A stretch of 64,000 nt of DNA from Alphaproteobacteria bacterium (GCA_017503725.1 JAFVSL010000011.1:71847-135846), one strand, 5' to 3'; positions 26,185 to 34,084 are shown, counted from the stretch's first letter. Notes: a model not told the origin generated them from the sequence alone. Numbers and translations: made by a program.

Positions 26185-28347
26185 ATGGTATTTGGTTTAT
26201 TTAAGAAAGATGCCAAATTAAACAATCCGGTTGTGGTTGAAATCCCATATGGCGATGAAACACTGCGTCTGGAAACGGGTCGTATGGCGAAACAGGCCAA
26301 CGGTTCTGTATTGGCAACAATGGGTGGCACAATGGTATTGGCGACGGTTTGTGCCGAAAAATCCGCGGTCGAGGGTCAGGATTTCTTCCCACTAACCGTT
26401 GATTATCAGGAAAAGTTTGCATCCGCCGGTCGCATTCCGGGTTCCCGCGACAGACGCGAAGGCAAGGCATCAACCGCCGAAACATTAACGGCGCGTTTGA
26501 TTGACCGCCCAATTCGTCCATTGTTCCCAGAAACATTCAAGAACAAGGTGCAAATTATCGCCCAGGTATTTTCTTATGACAAAAAGAATCAGCCAGACAT
26601 CTTGGCAATGATTGCGTCATCTGCGGCGTTGGCACTGTCGGGCGTTCCATTCCAGGGGCCAATTGGTGCCGCACGTGTTGGATATGCAGACGGTAAATAT
26701 ATCTTGAACCCATCTAAAAAGGCGGTCGAAGAATCTGAAATGGATTTGGTTGTTGCCGCGACCAAAGATGGCGTTTTGATGGTTGAATCTGAAATCGGTG
26801 AATTGGATGAACCAACGGTTTTGGGTGCGGTTAAATTCGGCTTTGATGCACAACAGACGGTTATCAATGCAATTAACGAATTGGCGGACAAGGCGGGCAA
26901 AGAACGCTGGGCAACACCTGAAAAGACCGAAGAACAATTGACAATGGAATCAGACTTTGAACAGTTTGCCGGCCAAATCGAAGAAGCACTGCAAATCAAA
27001 GAAAAATTGGTCCGTCTGGAAACATTGGCGTCCATTCACGCCGCGGCCAAGGCACGTATCCCAGAATTATTCCCAGAATCCATTCGTGCAACATCTACAT
27101 TGGAATCCTGGGCGGACGAGGTTGTAGAAAACATCACCGCACGCATTATGCGTGGCAACATCCTGGCGGGTAAGCCACGTATCGACGGCCGTGATAACAA
27201 GACGGTGCGTCCAATCGAAATTGAATTGGGTGTATTACCGCGTGCGCACGGTTCTGCCCTGTTTACACGTGGCGAAACCCAGGCCTTGGTATCCTTGACC
27301 CTGGGTGGTGGCAAAGACGCATTGCCAATCGAATCCCTGGACGGTGCCGAGGAACGCGATTTCATCTTGAACTATAACTTCCCGGGTTATTCCGTTGGCG
27401 AAGCCAAGGGCTTAAAGGCCCCTGGTCGTCGTGAAATTGGTCACGGTAATTTGGCGTGGCGTGCGGTTCATCCAATGGTACCAACACGTGCAGAATTTGA
27501 CTATGTCATTCGCGTTGTATCCGATATCTTGGAATCAAATGGTTCGTCATCTATGGCGACAACCTGTGGTGCGACATTGGCAATGATGGACGGTGGTGTT
27601 CCAATGAAACGCCCGGTTGCCGGTATTGCAATGGGCCTGATTAAAGAGGGTGATGATTACGCGATTCTGACAGACATCCTGGGCGACGAAGATCACCTGG
27701 GGGATATGGACTTCAAGGTAACGGGTACCGACCAAGGTATCACAGCCCTGCAGATGGATATTAAAATCACATCCATTACGTTTGAAATTATGGAACGCGC
27801 ATTGGCCCAGGCAAAAGATGGTCGTATGCACATCTTGGGCAAGATTGAAAAAGCAATCAAAAAGCCACGTGCATCCGTATCTGAATACGCCCCTCAAACG
27901 TACACAATGAAAATCCATCCGGACAAGGTTCGTGAGGTAATTGGCAAGGGTGGTTCCGTGATTCAGGCATTGGTTCGTGAAACAAATACGATTATTGACC
28001 TGGAAGATGATGGTACGGTTAAAATTATGGCAACCGCCAAAGAAGATGCCGATGCCGCAATCGCCCGTATCAAAGATATCGTTGCCGAACCAGAAGTCGG
28101 ACAGATTTACAAAGGCACCGTATCGGGGATGAAAGAATTCGGTCTGTTTGTGAAAATCATGAACGGGTTCGAGGCAATGGTTCACATCTCTGAAATCACC
28201 GGTGAACGTATCGCAAAAATCGAAGATACAAAAATCAAAGAGGGCGATACCGTCTACGTTCGTTATATGGGTGCTGACAAGCGTGGCAAAACACGTATGT
28301 CTATGGTTGGCATCGACCAGAAAACGGGCGAAGAAATCAAGAAATAA
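26185..28347 (+). CDS. pnp: Polyribonucleotide nucleotidyltransferase (PNPase)
   Basis: Phosphorolytic 3'-5' exoribonuclease of mRNA decay. There are two RNase PH domains (about 12-220 and 325-545) separated by a helical domain. The active-site region is DILGDEDHLGDMDFKVTG near 505-525. Then follow the KH domain (about 575, VIGKGGSVIQ) and an S1 domain (about 640-710, YKGTVSGMKEFGLFVKI). The 720-aa length is typical, with a shorter than usual tail after S1. rpsO, normally just upstream, is absent here. The codon pattern is that of a highly expressed gene. Confidence 0.97.
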   Translation: MVFGLFKKDAKLNNPVVVEIPYGDETLRLETGRMAKQANGSVLATMGGTMVLATVCAEKSAVEGQDFFPLTVDYQEKFASAGRIPGSRDRREGKASTAETLTARLIDRPIRPLFPETFKNKVQIIAQVFSYDKKNQPDILAMIASSAALALSGVPFQGPIGAARVGYADGKYILNPSKKAVEESEMDLVVAATKDGVLMVESEIGELDEPTVLGAVKFGFDAQQTVINAINELADKAGKERWATPEKTEEQLTMESDFEQFAGQIEEALQIKEKLVRLETLASIHAAAKARIPELFPESIRATSTLESWADEVVENITARIMRGNILAGKPRIDGRDNKTVRPIEIELGVLPRAHGSALFTRGETQALVSLTLGGGKDALPIESLDGAEERDFILNYNFPGYSVGEAKGLKAPGRREIGHGNLAWRAVHPMVPTRAEFDYVIRVVSDILESNGSSSMATTCGATLAMMDGGVPMKRPVAGIAMGLIKEGDDYAILTDILGDEDHLGDMDFKVTGTDQGITALQMDIKITSITFEIMERALAQAKDGRMHILGKIEKAIKKPRASVSEYAPQTYTMKIHPDKVREVIGKGGSVIQALVRETNTIIDLEDDGTVKIMATAKEDADAAIARIKDIVAEPEVGQIYKGTVSGMKEFGLFVKIMNGFEAMVHISEITGERIAKIEDTKIKEGDTVYVRYMGADKRGKTRMSMVGIDQKTGEEIKK

Positions 28348-28358
28348 GGCTGATTTGT

Positions 28359-28721
28359 ATGAGACCTGAACAATTAAAATGGACGGATGAACAATGGGCG
28401 GCGCACCTGGGGTGCGCTGTCCAGCGTGTTCCGTTGATAAGTGCATATGTAACAAAAAATTATTTTCCGGGCATCGCAAAGCATTCTGAAACAGGAATGT
28501 ATGTGTTTTGTATGACTAAACGCGATGTATCGCCCAGCGGTGCGGAACGTGTTATACCATTGTTGTCATCAAACAAAGAATTTGAAGATTTGTCCAAGGC
28601 AATAAAATACGCAAACCAAGAAATTTTGCCACGCTTGGAATTGACCAAGGCTGCGGCGGATATGATGGGAATGCCAACACGTGCGTTGCAAATGTTGCAC
28701 ATCAACGAAAAACAAAAATAG
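28359..28721 (+). CDS. Hypothetical protein, 120 aa, downstream of pnp
   Basis: I recognise no domain. It is a soluble protein with no signal peptide. The N-terminal half has a short WTDEQWAAHLGCAVQRVPLI segment reminiscent of a small DNA-binding or helical bundle fold. The middle is YPG-like and the C-terminal half is helical (KEFEDLSKAIKYANQEIL). It begins 11 bases after the pnp stop and is followed by ybaB 16 bases later, so it is part of the pnp transcript. Co-transcription with PNPase and the nucleoid protein suggests a housekeeping role, but nothing more can be said. Confidence 0.65.
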   Translation: MRPEQLKWTDEQWAAHLGCAVQRVPLISAYVTKNYFPGIAKHSETGMYVFCMTKRDVSPSGAERVIPLLSSNKEFEDLSKAIKYANQEILPRLELTKAAADMMGMPTRALQMLHINEKQK

Positions 28722-28737
28722 AAGCAGGGGGGATAAA

Positions 28738-29037
28738 ATGGATATGGAATCATTGATGGCCCAGGCCGCCGAATTGCAAAACAAAGTTGCCGCGGCCCAG
28801 GAAAACCTGGCCAAAACCGTGGTAAAGGGCATTGCCGCAAATGGTGCGTGCATTGTTGATATGACGGGTAAATATGACCTGGTTAATATAACCATTCGTC
28901 CGGACGCGTTGGCGGGTGGTGCAGATGCGGTTTCGAAAATCGTTGCGGACGCATACCGCGATGCCAAGCAAAAGGCAGATGAACTAATCGATCGTGTTAT
29001 GGGTGACGCGACGGACGGTGTAAATTTACCAATGTAA
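28738..29037 (+). CDS. ybaB: Nucleoid-associated protein YbaB/EbfC
   Basis: Small DNA-binding protein of the YbaB/EbfC family, a tweezer-shaped dimer. MDMESLMAQAAELQNKVAAAQENLA at the N-terminus and the central VDMTGKYDLVNITIRPDAL are the family pattern. The C-terminal helix (DAYRDAKQKADELIDRVMG) completes the fold. The 99-aa length is normal. The start at 28738 has a GGGGGG ribosome site. It is usually found next to dnaX and recR; here dnaX is 3 kb away on the other strand, and recR is absent. Confidence 0.88.
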   Translation: MDMESLMAQAAELQNKVAAAQENLAKTVVKGIAANGACIVDMTGKYDLVNITIRPDALAGGADAVSKIVADAYRDAKQKADELIDRVMGDATDGVNLPM

Positions 29038-29066
29038 TAAAAATCCCCCGTTTGGGGGATTTTTTA
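29038..29066 (+). terminator. Terminator of the pnp-ybaB transcript
   Basis: ATCCCCC / GGGGGAT with a GTTT loop and seven T residues. Confidence 0.85.
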
Positions 29067-29158
29067 GTGGTGAGTCGTAAGTGGCTAGTGGATAGTGTTT
29101 GTGTGCGGCAAATGCCACACATCATAGTGCTTCTACTCTCCACTTACGGCTCACCACT
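29066..29158. repeat. 93-bp inverted repeat element
   Basis: The 19-base arms 29066-29084 and 29140-29158 are complementary with one G.T mismatch, and an inner stem GTGTG.GGC / GCC.CAC surrounds AAAT. The whole element can fold as one long hairpin. Part of it (TAGTGGATAGTG, 29086-29097) recurs inverted at 51963-51974. It resembles a REP or miniature palindromic element; no transposase is near. Confidence 0.6.
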
Positions 29159-29163
29159 AATCA

Positions 29164-29181
29164 CTAAGATAAACTTTTATT
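29164..29181 (+). repeat. 18-bp sequence shared with the second cysteine-rich cassette
   Basis: CTAAGATAAACTTTTATT occurs here, upstream of the first cassette, and again exactly at 61177-61194, upstream of the second. It lies just before the promoter of the leader RNA here. It could be a regulator site or a trace of duplication. Confidence 0.45.
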
Positions 29182-29192
29182 CATCTTCGTCG

Positions 29193-29221
29193 TTGCGTTA
29201 ATAAAAAATATCAGTTATAAT
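29193..29221 (+). promoter_or_regulatory. Promoter of leader RNA 1
   Basis: TTGCGT (29193-29198), a 17-base spacer and TATAAT (29216-29221). Sequence similarity to the promoter of leader RNA 2 continues from the -10 into the transcript. Confidence 0.7.
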
Positions 29222-29227
29222 GCATCT

Positions 29228-29480
29228 GTTGTGATCGATGGTCATAATGGGGTGTCGAAACCCGTTCAACAAGCGTCTGGAAAAACGAAAAAACCAATTT
29301 CAGGCGCGCCGTATGGCGTGTTTTTTATTGGGGCCCAGATGAAAAATATCTCCTGAAACCCTTTTCAAGGGGTCAGGAGGGCTGTGAATAATGTGCACTT
29401 ATGTTGCACAAAATAAACACACAATTCTTGTTGATTGTTTCGAACCTCCTGACCACTTCGTTTTGCGTAGTGGTTTTTTA
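29228..29480 (+). ncRNA. Structured leader RNA, member 1 (upstream of cysteine-rich cassette 1)
   Basis: The transcript is predicted from about 29228. It contains: hairpin 1 (GTGAT/GTCAT, weak); hairpin 2 GGG/CCC in GGGGTGTCGAAACCC; a member-specific insert with an internal GC hairpin and T-run (about 29303-29328); segment a CTCCTGA (29350-29356); segment b GGTCAGGAGG (29371-29380); the conserved GGCTGTGAATAAT; hairpin ACAAT/ATTGT; segment c CCTCCTGACC (29445-29454); and terminator ACCACT/AGTGGT (29452-29474) with a T-run. Segment b pairs perfectly with c over ten bases or with a over seven. The b:c form would break the terminator, so the element reads as a transcription attenuator. Confidence 0.75.
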
Positions 29481-29509
29481 GTTTTTCTGGGAAAAAAGGG
29501 GGATAAACA

Positions 29510-30025
29510 TTGAAACGTTTATTATTTATTTGTTTTTGTATCGGATTGTCGGCACACCCAGCATACACATACGAGAAGTGCGTAGCCCTTGGGGGGGAAT
29601 ACGGCGCCCCTGAGACAACTTGTACGACCGATTGGTTGTCTGCGCGCGCGGATTGGACCGCAACGTGTACAACCACTTATAGACGCCCGACCCCCGACCC
29701 GGATGATTACTATTCCACAACCGAACAGGTCACCACCCCGTCTTTTACGGTGCGTGGTGTGGCGGGATGTTCCAAAAGTGGTGGCACGGTCGGCACAACA
29801 ACAAAGGATATATTACCAACCCTGGATGATAAAGATAACGCAAATAATGACGAGTGTTGGTGCAAGATGTTGATTCCCGCGGTGTCGCAATGGGTATATT
29901 TAAAAAGTTATACGGGTAATGGCGGAATTGGTTCGTGTGCGAAATCGTGTGCCTATCGCTGTGGCGAGGCGATGACCAACAATGCCACATTTAAAACAAC
30001 AATGTTTTCGGTGTTATCACAATAA
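29510..30025 (+). CDS. Secreted cysteine-rich protein, family A copy 1
   Basis: A 171-aa exported protein of unknown function. A signal peptide of about 20 residues (LLFICFCIGLSAHPAYT) precedes a cysteine-rich mature part. The family pattern is an early KC or EC, then TC, then W..TC, a GVAGCSKSGG block, the core CWCK followed by WVY, and a CAKSCAYRC motif near the C-terminus. The start is TTG with a GGGGG ribosome site. It lies 30 bases after the terminator of leader RNA 1, so expression depends on read-through. Parts of it are nearly identical at DNA level to the next gene, indicating recent duplication or gene conversion. The cysteines suggest disulfides in periplasm or outside the cell. 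Confidence 0.75.
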   Translation: MKRLLFICFCIGLSAHPAYTYEKCVALGGEYGAPETTCTTDWLSARADWTATCTTTYRRPTPDPDDYYSTTEQVTTPSFTVRGVAGCSKSGGTVGTTTKDILPTLDDKDNANNDECWCKMLIPAVSQWVYLKSYTGNGGIGSCAKSCAYRCGEAMTNNATFKTTMFSVLSQ

Positions 30026-30041
30026 ATGATGGGGTGTTTAT

Positions 30042-30539
30042 ATGAAAAAAATTTGTTTATTACTTCTATTCGTTCCTGTATCGGCTTTTGCGGCTTTGGA
30101 ATGTGCGCCATTGATGTATGTTGGGTCAAAGACGGATGGTACAACTCAAACAACGTGTACTTCTGGGCTGACTGACAAACGTTTGGATTGGATTTCAACC
30201 TGTAATAGTGTTTATAGCCCAAGTGTGTATGAGGGTTATGATGCTATGTTTGAAACGGGTAATTATACGGTGCGTGGTGTGGCGGGCTGTTCCAAAAGTG
30301 GTGGCACCGCATATACAACCACGACGGATATATTAACAACATTAACAACTGCGTCGGACGAAAATAATAATAAATGCTGGTGCAAAATGGTGACACCTGT
30401 TGTTTCCAAATGGGTATATATACGTTCGTATGAGCATATTGGATCGTGCGCAAAATCGTGTGCCTATCGCTGTGAAGAGGCAATGGCCAATAATGCTACA
30501 TTTAGGGATACTTTGTTTTCTTCTGCATATTATGAATAA
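30042..30539 (+). CDS. Secreted cysteine-rich protein, family A copy 2
   Basis: A 165-aa paralogue of the preceding gene, 16 bases downstream in the same operon. The signal peptide is MKKICLLLLFVPVSAFA. The mature part has the same cysteine framework: LEC, TTC, W.STC, the VRGVAGCSKSGG block, CWCK, then WVYIRSYE and CAKSCAYRC. DNA near 30267-30309 is almost the same as 29747-29789 in copy 1. The N-terminal third diverges, which suggests selection for variation there. There is no known domain; it is exported and disulfide-bonded by inference. Confidence 0.75.
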   Translation: MKKICLLLLFVPVSAFAALECAPLMYVGSKTDGTTQTTCTSGLTDKRLDWISTCNSVYSPSVYEGYDAMFETGNYTVRGVAGCSKSGGTAYTTTTDILTTLTTASDENNNKCWCKMVTPVVSKWVYIRSYEHIGSCAKSCAYRCEEAMANNATFRDTLFSSAYYE

Positions 30540-30551
30540 CGGGGTGAAAAA

Positions 30552-30878
30552 ATGAAATGGATTTTTGTATTACTAATTTTAATGATGCCAATAACCACAA
30601 ACGCAATTGTTAATCCCGACGGAGTCGGAACGCCTGATCCCATATACACGACGCCCGCAACCAGTTGCCCTAATGGTCATCAACAGGTTTCTGAACCGTT
30701 GATTATTGTGACGGATAATACATCTTGTCCCGTGGGATATATGCCGGTCGGGGAAATAGAAACCTGTTTACTGGGGGCAATTGGTGGTGTTTGCGGAATG
30801 TATGCGCCGGCGGAACAAAAATGGAAAGATACCAGTGGTATATATAAATTCAATGATGCCTGTGCGATGACGGAATAA
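30552..30878 (+). CDS. Secreted cysteine-containing protein, family B copy 1
   Basis: A 108-aa exported protein, third gene of cassette 1. The signal peptide is MKWIFVLLILMMPITTNA. The mature part has paired SC..G and SCP.GY..VG motifs, then CL, then CGMYAPA, ending with G.Y.FNDACAM. The same pattern occurs in the 93-aa protein at 62278, third gene of cassette 2, so B always follows two A genes. The ribosome site is GGGGTG. I recognise no domain. The conserved co-occurrence suggests A and B proteins act together, perhaps as one extracellular complex. Confidence 0.72.
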   Translation: MKWIFVLLILMMPITTNAIVNPDGVGTPDPIYTTPATSCPNGHQQVSEPLIIVTDNTSCPVGYMPVGEIETCLLGAIGGVCGMYAPAEQKWKDTSGIYKFNDACAMTE

Positions 30879-30892
30879 TAAATACTGTCTTT

Positions 30893-31570
30893 TTATCGGG
30901 CCGGCGCAATACGCAATTCAACCCGTCGATTGGTCAGGCGCCCAATATCATCCTGGGCGGCAATGGGTCGTGCGGCCCCGCGCCCAACAATAAACAGGCG
31001 TGTCGTGTTAATTCCGTGTTGTGCAAAATACACCCCAACGCGCTGTGCCATATCTGATGACAGTGCGTTTGCCGCAACTGTATTTTGCATTGCATCGGTA
31101 TAGCCTGCAATTTCAATAAATGTTGCATCAAATTTCTTTAATATTTTGCTGATTCTGTTTAATGTATCGTCACCGGTTGCGGATATTTGCGCCGCGTTTA
31201 ATTCCATAATCGCATCACGTACCAGAATTACAACAACCTCTGACCCGGCGCGTTGAACGGAAATTCCCGGCTTGCGCAGACCGTCGTACAGTGCGAATTC
31301 CAATTCAGACATATATTTTATAATTCGCGCATTGTCATTGGTTAATTTGTCACCGTATTCAGAAACGGGGGCCGTGACATCGTCGCTTAATATCACGCGA
31401 CCACCTGCACCCAAATACACGGGGCGTTTTGCAATACGGGCCGTATCGGTCATATCCGTGAAACTGGCCCCGTTCAGGTATTGCATCCAACTTTCGCGCG
31501 CAGGACTGACATACGGCGCGCACGCCGCCAACATTGCGATTAAAAACAAAGACACAATTTTTTTATGCAT
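30893..31570 (-). CDS. OmpA-family lipoprotein downstream of a pilin-like gene
   Basis: A 225-aa outer-membrane lipoprotein. The signal peptide ends with lipobox LAAC (Cys17). The C-terminal OmpA-like peptidoglycan-binding domain (about 120-222) has IEIAGYTDAMQN, SSDMAQRVGVYF, the VGRGAARPIA loop and the closing NRRVELRI. The N-terminal 100 residues have no known domain. It starts directly after the pilin-like gene stop, so dnaX, pilin and lipoprotein are one transcript. In type IVb pilus systems an OmpA-like lipoprotein often accompanies the secretin; a pilus-related role here is inference. Confidence 0.8.
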   Translation of the reverse strand: MHKKIVSLFLIAMLAACAPYVSPARESWMQYLNGASFTDMTDTARIAKRPVYLGAGGRVILSDDVTAPVSEYGDKLTNDNARIIKYMSELEFALYDGLRKPGISVQRAGSEVVVILVRDAIMELNAAQISATGDDTLNRISKILKKFDATFIEIAGYTDAMQNTVAANALSSDMAQRVGVYFAQHGINTTRLFIVGRGAARPIAAQDDIGRLTNRRVELRIAPAR

Positions 31571-32032
31571 TTATTGAACAACAAAAGAAATTTGATTTGT
31601 TGGTGTTGAAAAACATCTGTCTGAATTATCCAGAACCTCGTACCCGTTAATCAGCATCGCCGTCGCCCATTGTGGTTTTGTGGTTTGGAAATACGAACAT
31701 TCACCCTGGGTTAATTCGGTCAGATTGATTGAAAAAGATTCACCGTCCGTACTGGCCGTGACGGACCAATTATCGCCACCCAATGGTGATTTGTCAGACT
31801 TTAATGCGCCCGCCTTTATCAGATAGTCAACCGACACACCCGAATAATCGCCACGCATTTCCATCAATAATTTAACATCGCCCGCAATTTGTTCCAGTTG
31901 TGATGTCGCAATTGTGCGTGCGTTGTTTTCGCGCATCATACGATACATACCAATGGCGGCCGCCGTCATAACGGTACCGATTGCGATAACACCAACAATT
32001 TCAATCAATGAACGTCCAGATTCTTGTCTCAT
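31571..32032 (-). CDS. Type IV pilin-like protein
   Basis: A 153-aa prepilin. The short leader MRQESG ends in the peptidase glycine; after it comes RSLIE with glutamate at +5, then a hydrophobic helix (IVGVIAIGTVMTAAAIGMY). This is the N-methylated pilin signature. The globular part ends with two cysteines (GECSYF and DRCF) that would make the D-region disulfide of type IVb pilins. The start shares one base with the dnaX stop (TAATG). No pilus assembly ATPase, secretin or peptidase is in the window. It could be a major pilin or a secretion pseudopilin. Confidence 0.8.
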   Translation of the reverse strand: MRQESGRSLIEIVGVIAIGTVMTAAAIGMYRMMRENNARTIATSQLEQIAGDVKLLMEMRGDYSGVSVDYLIKAGALKSDKSPLGGDNWSVTASTDGESFSINLTELTQGECSYFQTTKPQWATAMLINGYEVLDNSDRCFSTPTNQISFVVQ

Positions 32033-33597
32033 TATTTCACCCCTACGATTTCTGCGTTTTCAAATAAACTCATTGCGCTGGCAATCATTGGATCGGCGGC
32101 CAATTCTTCTTGTTTTTGTTCTGTGATTGTATGTGTGTGTACCGTTTCGGTCGCACGTTCCAGTTGCCATTGTTTTCCGGTTTTATCCATCAGCCACGAT
32201 GCCAAACGTGGTGCAAAATCCGCATCCCCACGTCTGTCAAAGTATTTGATTTTTCCGTCCGTGATTTCTGCAACCTCTATGTTGCTGGAATAATAAGAAT
32301 AAAGCAATATTTCCTTGGACTCTTGTAATAATTTTGCCAGTTCCACCGCCGTCGTAATTTGTGGTTTTTCTGGTGCGGCGGGTACCGGTTGCATCGGCGT
32401 TCCGCCACGATTGTTCAGTGCGTCCCGTACCGCCCCAACATTTGGACGTGGTGTGTCATTTTGCTTCATCAATTCTGCGACCGTTGGCATATCCGCCACG
32501 TGCATCATACGCACAATCAGCATATCAAAGCATTGTTTTTGATTGCCACTGGCCTGCATTTCTGGGACGGCGGCAACCATAACCTGCCATATGCGGGACA
32601 GGGTGTTTAAAGTTGTTGTCTTGTTAATTTCGCGAATTTGATTTCTTTGGTCGGCGGTATATGGTGAATTTGTTACATCGCCCGCGTGCAGACTTGGGTG
32701 CATACGTGTTGCCCAATGCGTCCATTCCATCATATCTAATAACAGCATCGATAAATCCGCACCGTTGTTATAGATGGCGTCAACCTTGTCCAACGCCGCC
32801 GCCGTATTTCCAGATAAAACCGTTTTCATAAAGTCTACCACGACCCCACGGTCTGCACGTTTAAGCATATCCAGAACCGCCACCTCATCTACGTGGCCAC
32901 CGGTTTGGGCGATTGCCTGGTCCAGTAATGACAGCCCGTCACGAACCGAACCGTCGGCTGCGCGTGCCAATAATTCATTCGCCGCATCTGATAATTCAAC
33001 CTGTTCCTGATTTGCAACCCATGCAAAATGTTTTTTCAATGTATCAACCGGAACACGCATCAAATCAAAACGCTGGCAACGCGACAGAATTGTAACCGGA
33101 ACCTTTCTGATTTCGGTTGTTGCCAAAATAAATATAACGTGTGCCGGTGGCTCTTCCAGTGTTTTAAGTAACGCGTTAAACGCACTGGTTGATAACATAT
33201 GAACTTCGTCGATTATGTAAACTTTGTACCGACCGTTTGTTGGACGATATTGTGCCGCATCCAGAATATCGCGCATATTATCAACGCCTGTGTGTGACGC
33301 CGCGTCGATTTCCATAACGTCAATATGTTGTCCCGCCGCAATTGATTTGCAGTTTTCACAAACGCCACACGGTGTTGCCGTTGCCGTGTCCGATGATAAA
33401 CAGTTCAAAGCCTTGGCCAGGATACGTGCCGTACTGGTTTTTCCGGTTCCGCGAATTCCGGTAAAAATATATGCGTGCGCAATGCGTCCTGTGTTAATTG
33501 CCGTGGTCAGGGTTTTAACCAAAACATCCTGACCGATAAGTGTTTGAAAATCTTGACTGCGATATTTACGTGCTAAAACGGTATAATTGCTATCCAT
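32032..33597 (-). CDS. dnaX: DNA polymerase III subunit gamma/tau, short
   Basis: Clamp-loader ATPase. Walker A is GIRGTGKTSTA, the zinc-binding cysteines are in CGVCENCKS, Walker B is VYIIDEVHMLS, and the sensor region is ILSRCQRF. AAA+ domains I-II cover about 1-240 and domain III about 245-350. The C-terminal tau part is short and unlike E. coli. At 521 aa it is shorter than most tau proteins but longer than gamma. An AAGGAAG ribosome site precedes the ATG. It is unusual that a pilin-like gene and an OmpA lipoprotein follow without a gap, rather than ybaB-recR. Confidence 0.94.
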   Translation of the reverse strand: MDSNYTVLARKYRSQDFQTLIGQDVLVKTLTTAINTGRIAHAYIFTGIRGTGKTSTARILAKALNCLSSDTATATPCGVCENCKSIAAGQHIDVMEIDAASHTGVDNMRDILDAAQYRPTNGRYKVYIIDEVHMLSTSAFNALLKTLEEPPAHVIFILATTEIRKVPVTILSRCQRFDLMRVPVDTLKKHFAWVANQEQVELSDAANELLARAADGSVRDGLSLLDQAIAQTGGHVDEVAVLDMLKRADRGVVVDFMKTVLSGNTAAALDKVDAIYNNGADLSMLLLDMMEWTHWATRMHPSLHAGDVTNSPYTADQRNQIREINKTTTLNTLSRIWQVMVAAVPEMQASGNQKQCFDMLIVRMMHVADMPTVAELMKQNDTPRPNVGAVRDALNNRGGTPMQPVPAAPEKPQITTAVELAKLLQESKEILLYSYYSSNIEVAEITDGKIKYFDRRGDADFAPRLASWLMDKTGKQWQLERATETVHTHTITEQKQEELAADPMIASAMSLFENAEIVGVK

Positions 33598-33677
33598 ACT
33601 AAAACTTCCTTTTGGTATACAATAGCAAACCCGCGCTAAATTTCAACAAATAAAGTATGAAAAAGTGATGATTTTTA

Positions 33678-33992
33678 CTAGTTTAAATTCGTAATAAAAT
33701 CAGGGAACGGACTTTCTTCTTCGTCTTCTTTGTCGGCGGTGTTGTTGGCCTCTGCCTCTGCGATTGCTTTTTCTGCGGCGGCCTTTTCCTTGCTGTCGCG
33801 ACTGGAATCAATTTTACCCTGTTCGGCGTTTACCATACGGCCATAATGTTCGGCCGCCTGCAACAGGCGTTCGCGTTCAATTTCATCCGGTGTTTGGCGT
33901 GCCTGGTCAATATATTGTTTTCTTTTTTGACGCCATTTATGACAACGTTGAATCATTTGTCCGACATTGGATTGATTTTTTTTATTTTGCAT
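33678..33992 (-). CDS. DUF4167-type protein
   Basis: A 104-aa soluble, highly charged protein. The central segment (RQTPDEIERERLLQAAEHYGRMVNAEQ) matches the DUF4167 core of alphaproteobacteria, in which a polar helix pair with AEHY.R is followed by a disordered acidic tail. Most homologues are longer and have RNA-binding-like Arg/Gly-rich N-termini; here the N-terminus is short and basic (MQNKKNQSNVGQMIQR). It lies upstream of dnaX on the same strand, 80 bases away. The molecular role of the family is unknown. Confidence 0.7.
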   Translation of the reverse strand: MQNKKNQSNVGQMIQRCHKWRQKRKQYIDQARQTPDEIERERLLQAAEHYGRMVNAEQGKIDSSRDSKEKAAAEKAIAEAEANNTADKEDEEESPFPDFITNLN

Positions 33993-34084
33993 ATTATTTC
34001 TTTTGTTAAATGGAAAGTTTTTTCTATCAATTTCACATAAAAACTGAAATCAACGAATTAAATTTTAATCTATCTGAAAACTGA

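Noticed and set aside
27547..28479. 310-aa open frame on the minus strand opposite pnp
   Set aside because: Shadow of the pnp codon pattern; no ribosome site and no recognisable protein.
29382..29510. A conserved leader peptide in the leader RNAs (both members 1 and 2 can encode a stretch ending PPDH)
   Set aside because: The common residues come from the conserved CCTCCTGACCAC bases. Start codons and upstream frames differ between members, and member 3 has no start in the matching frame, so RNA pairing explains the conservation better.
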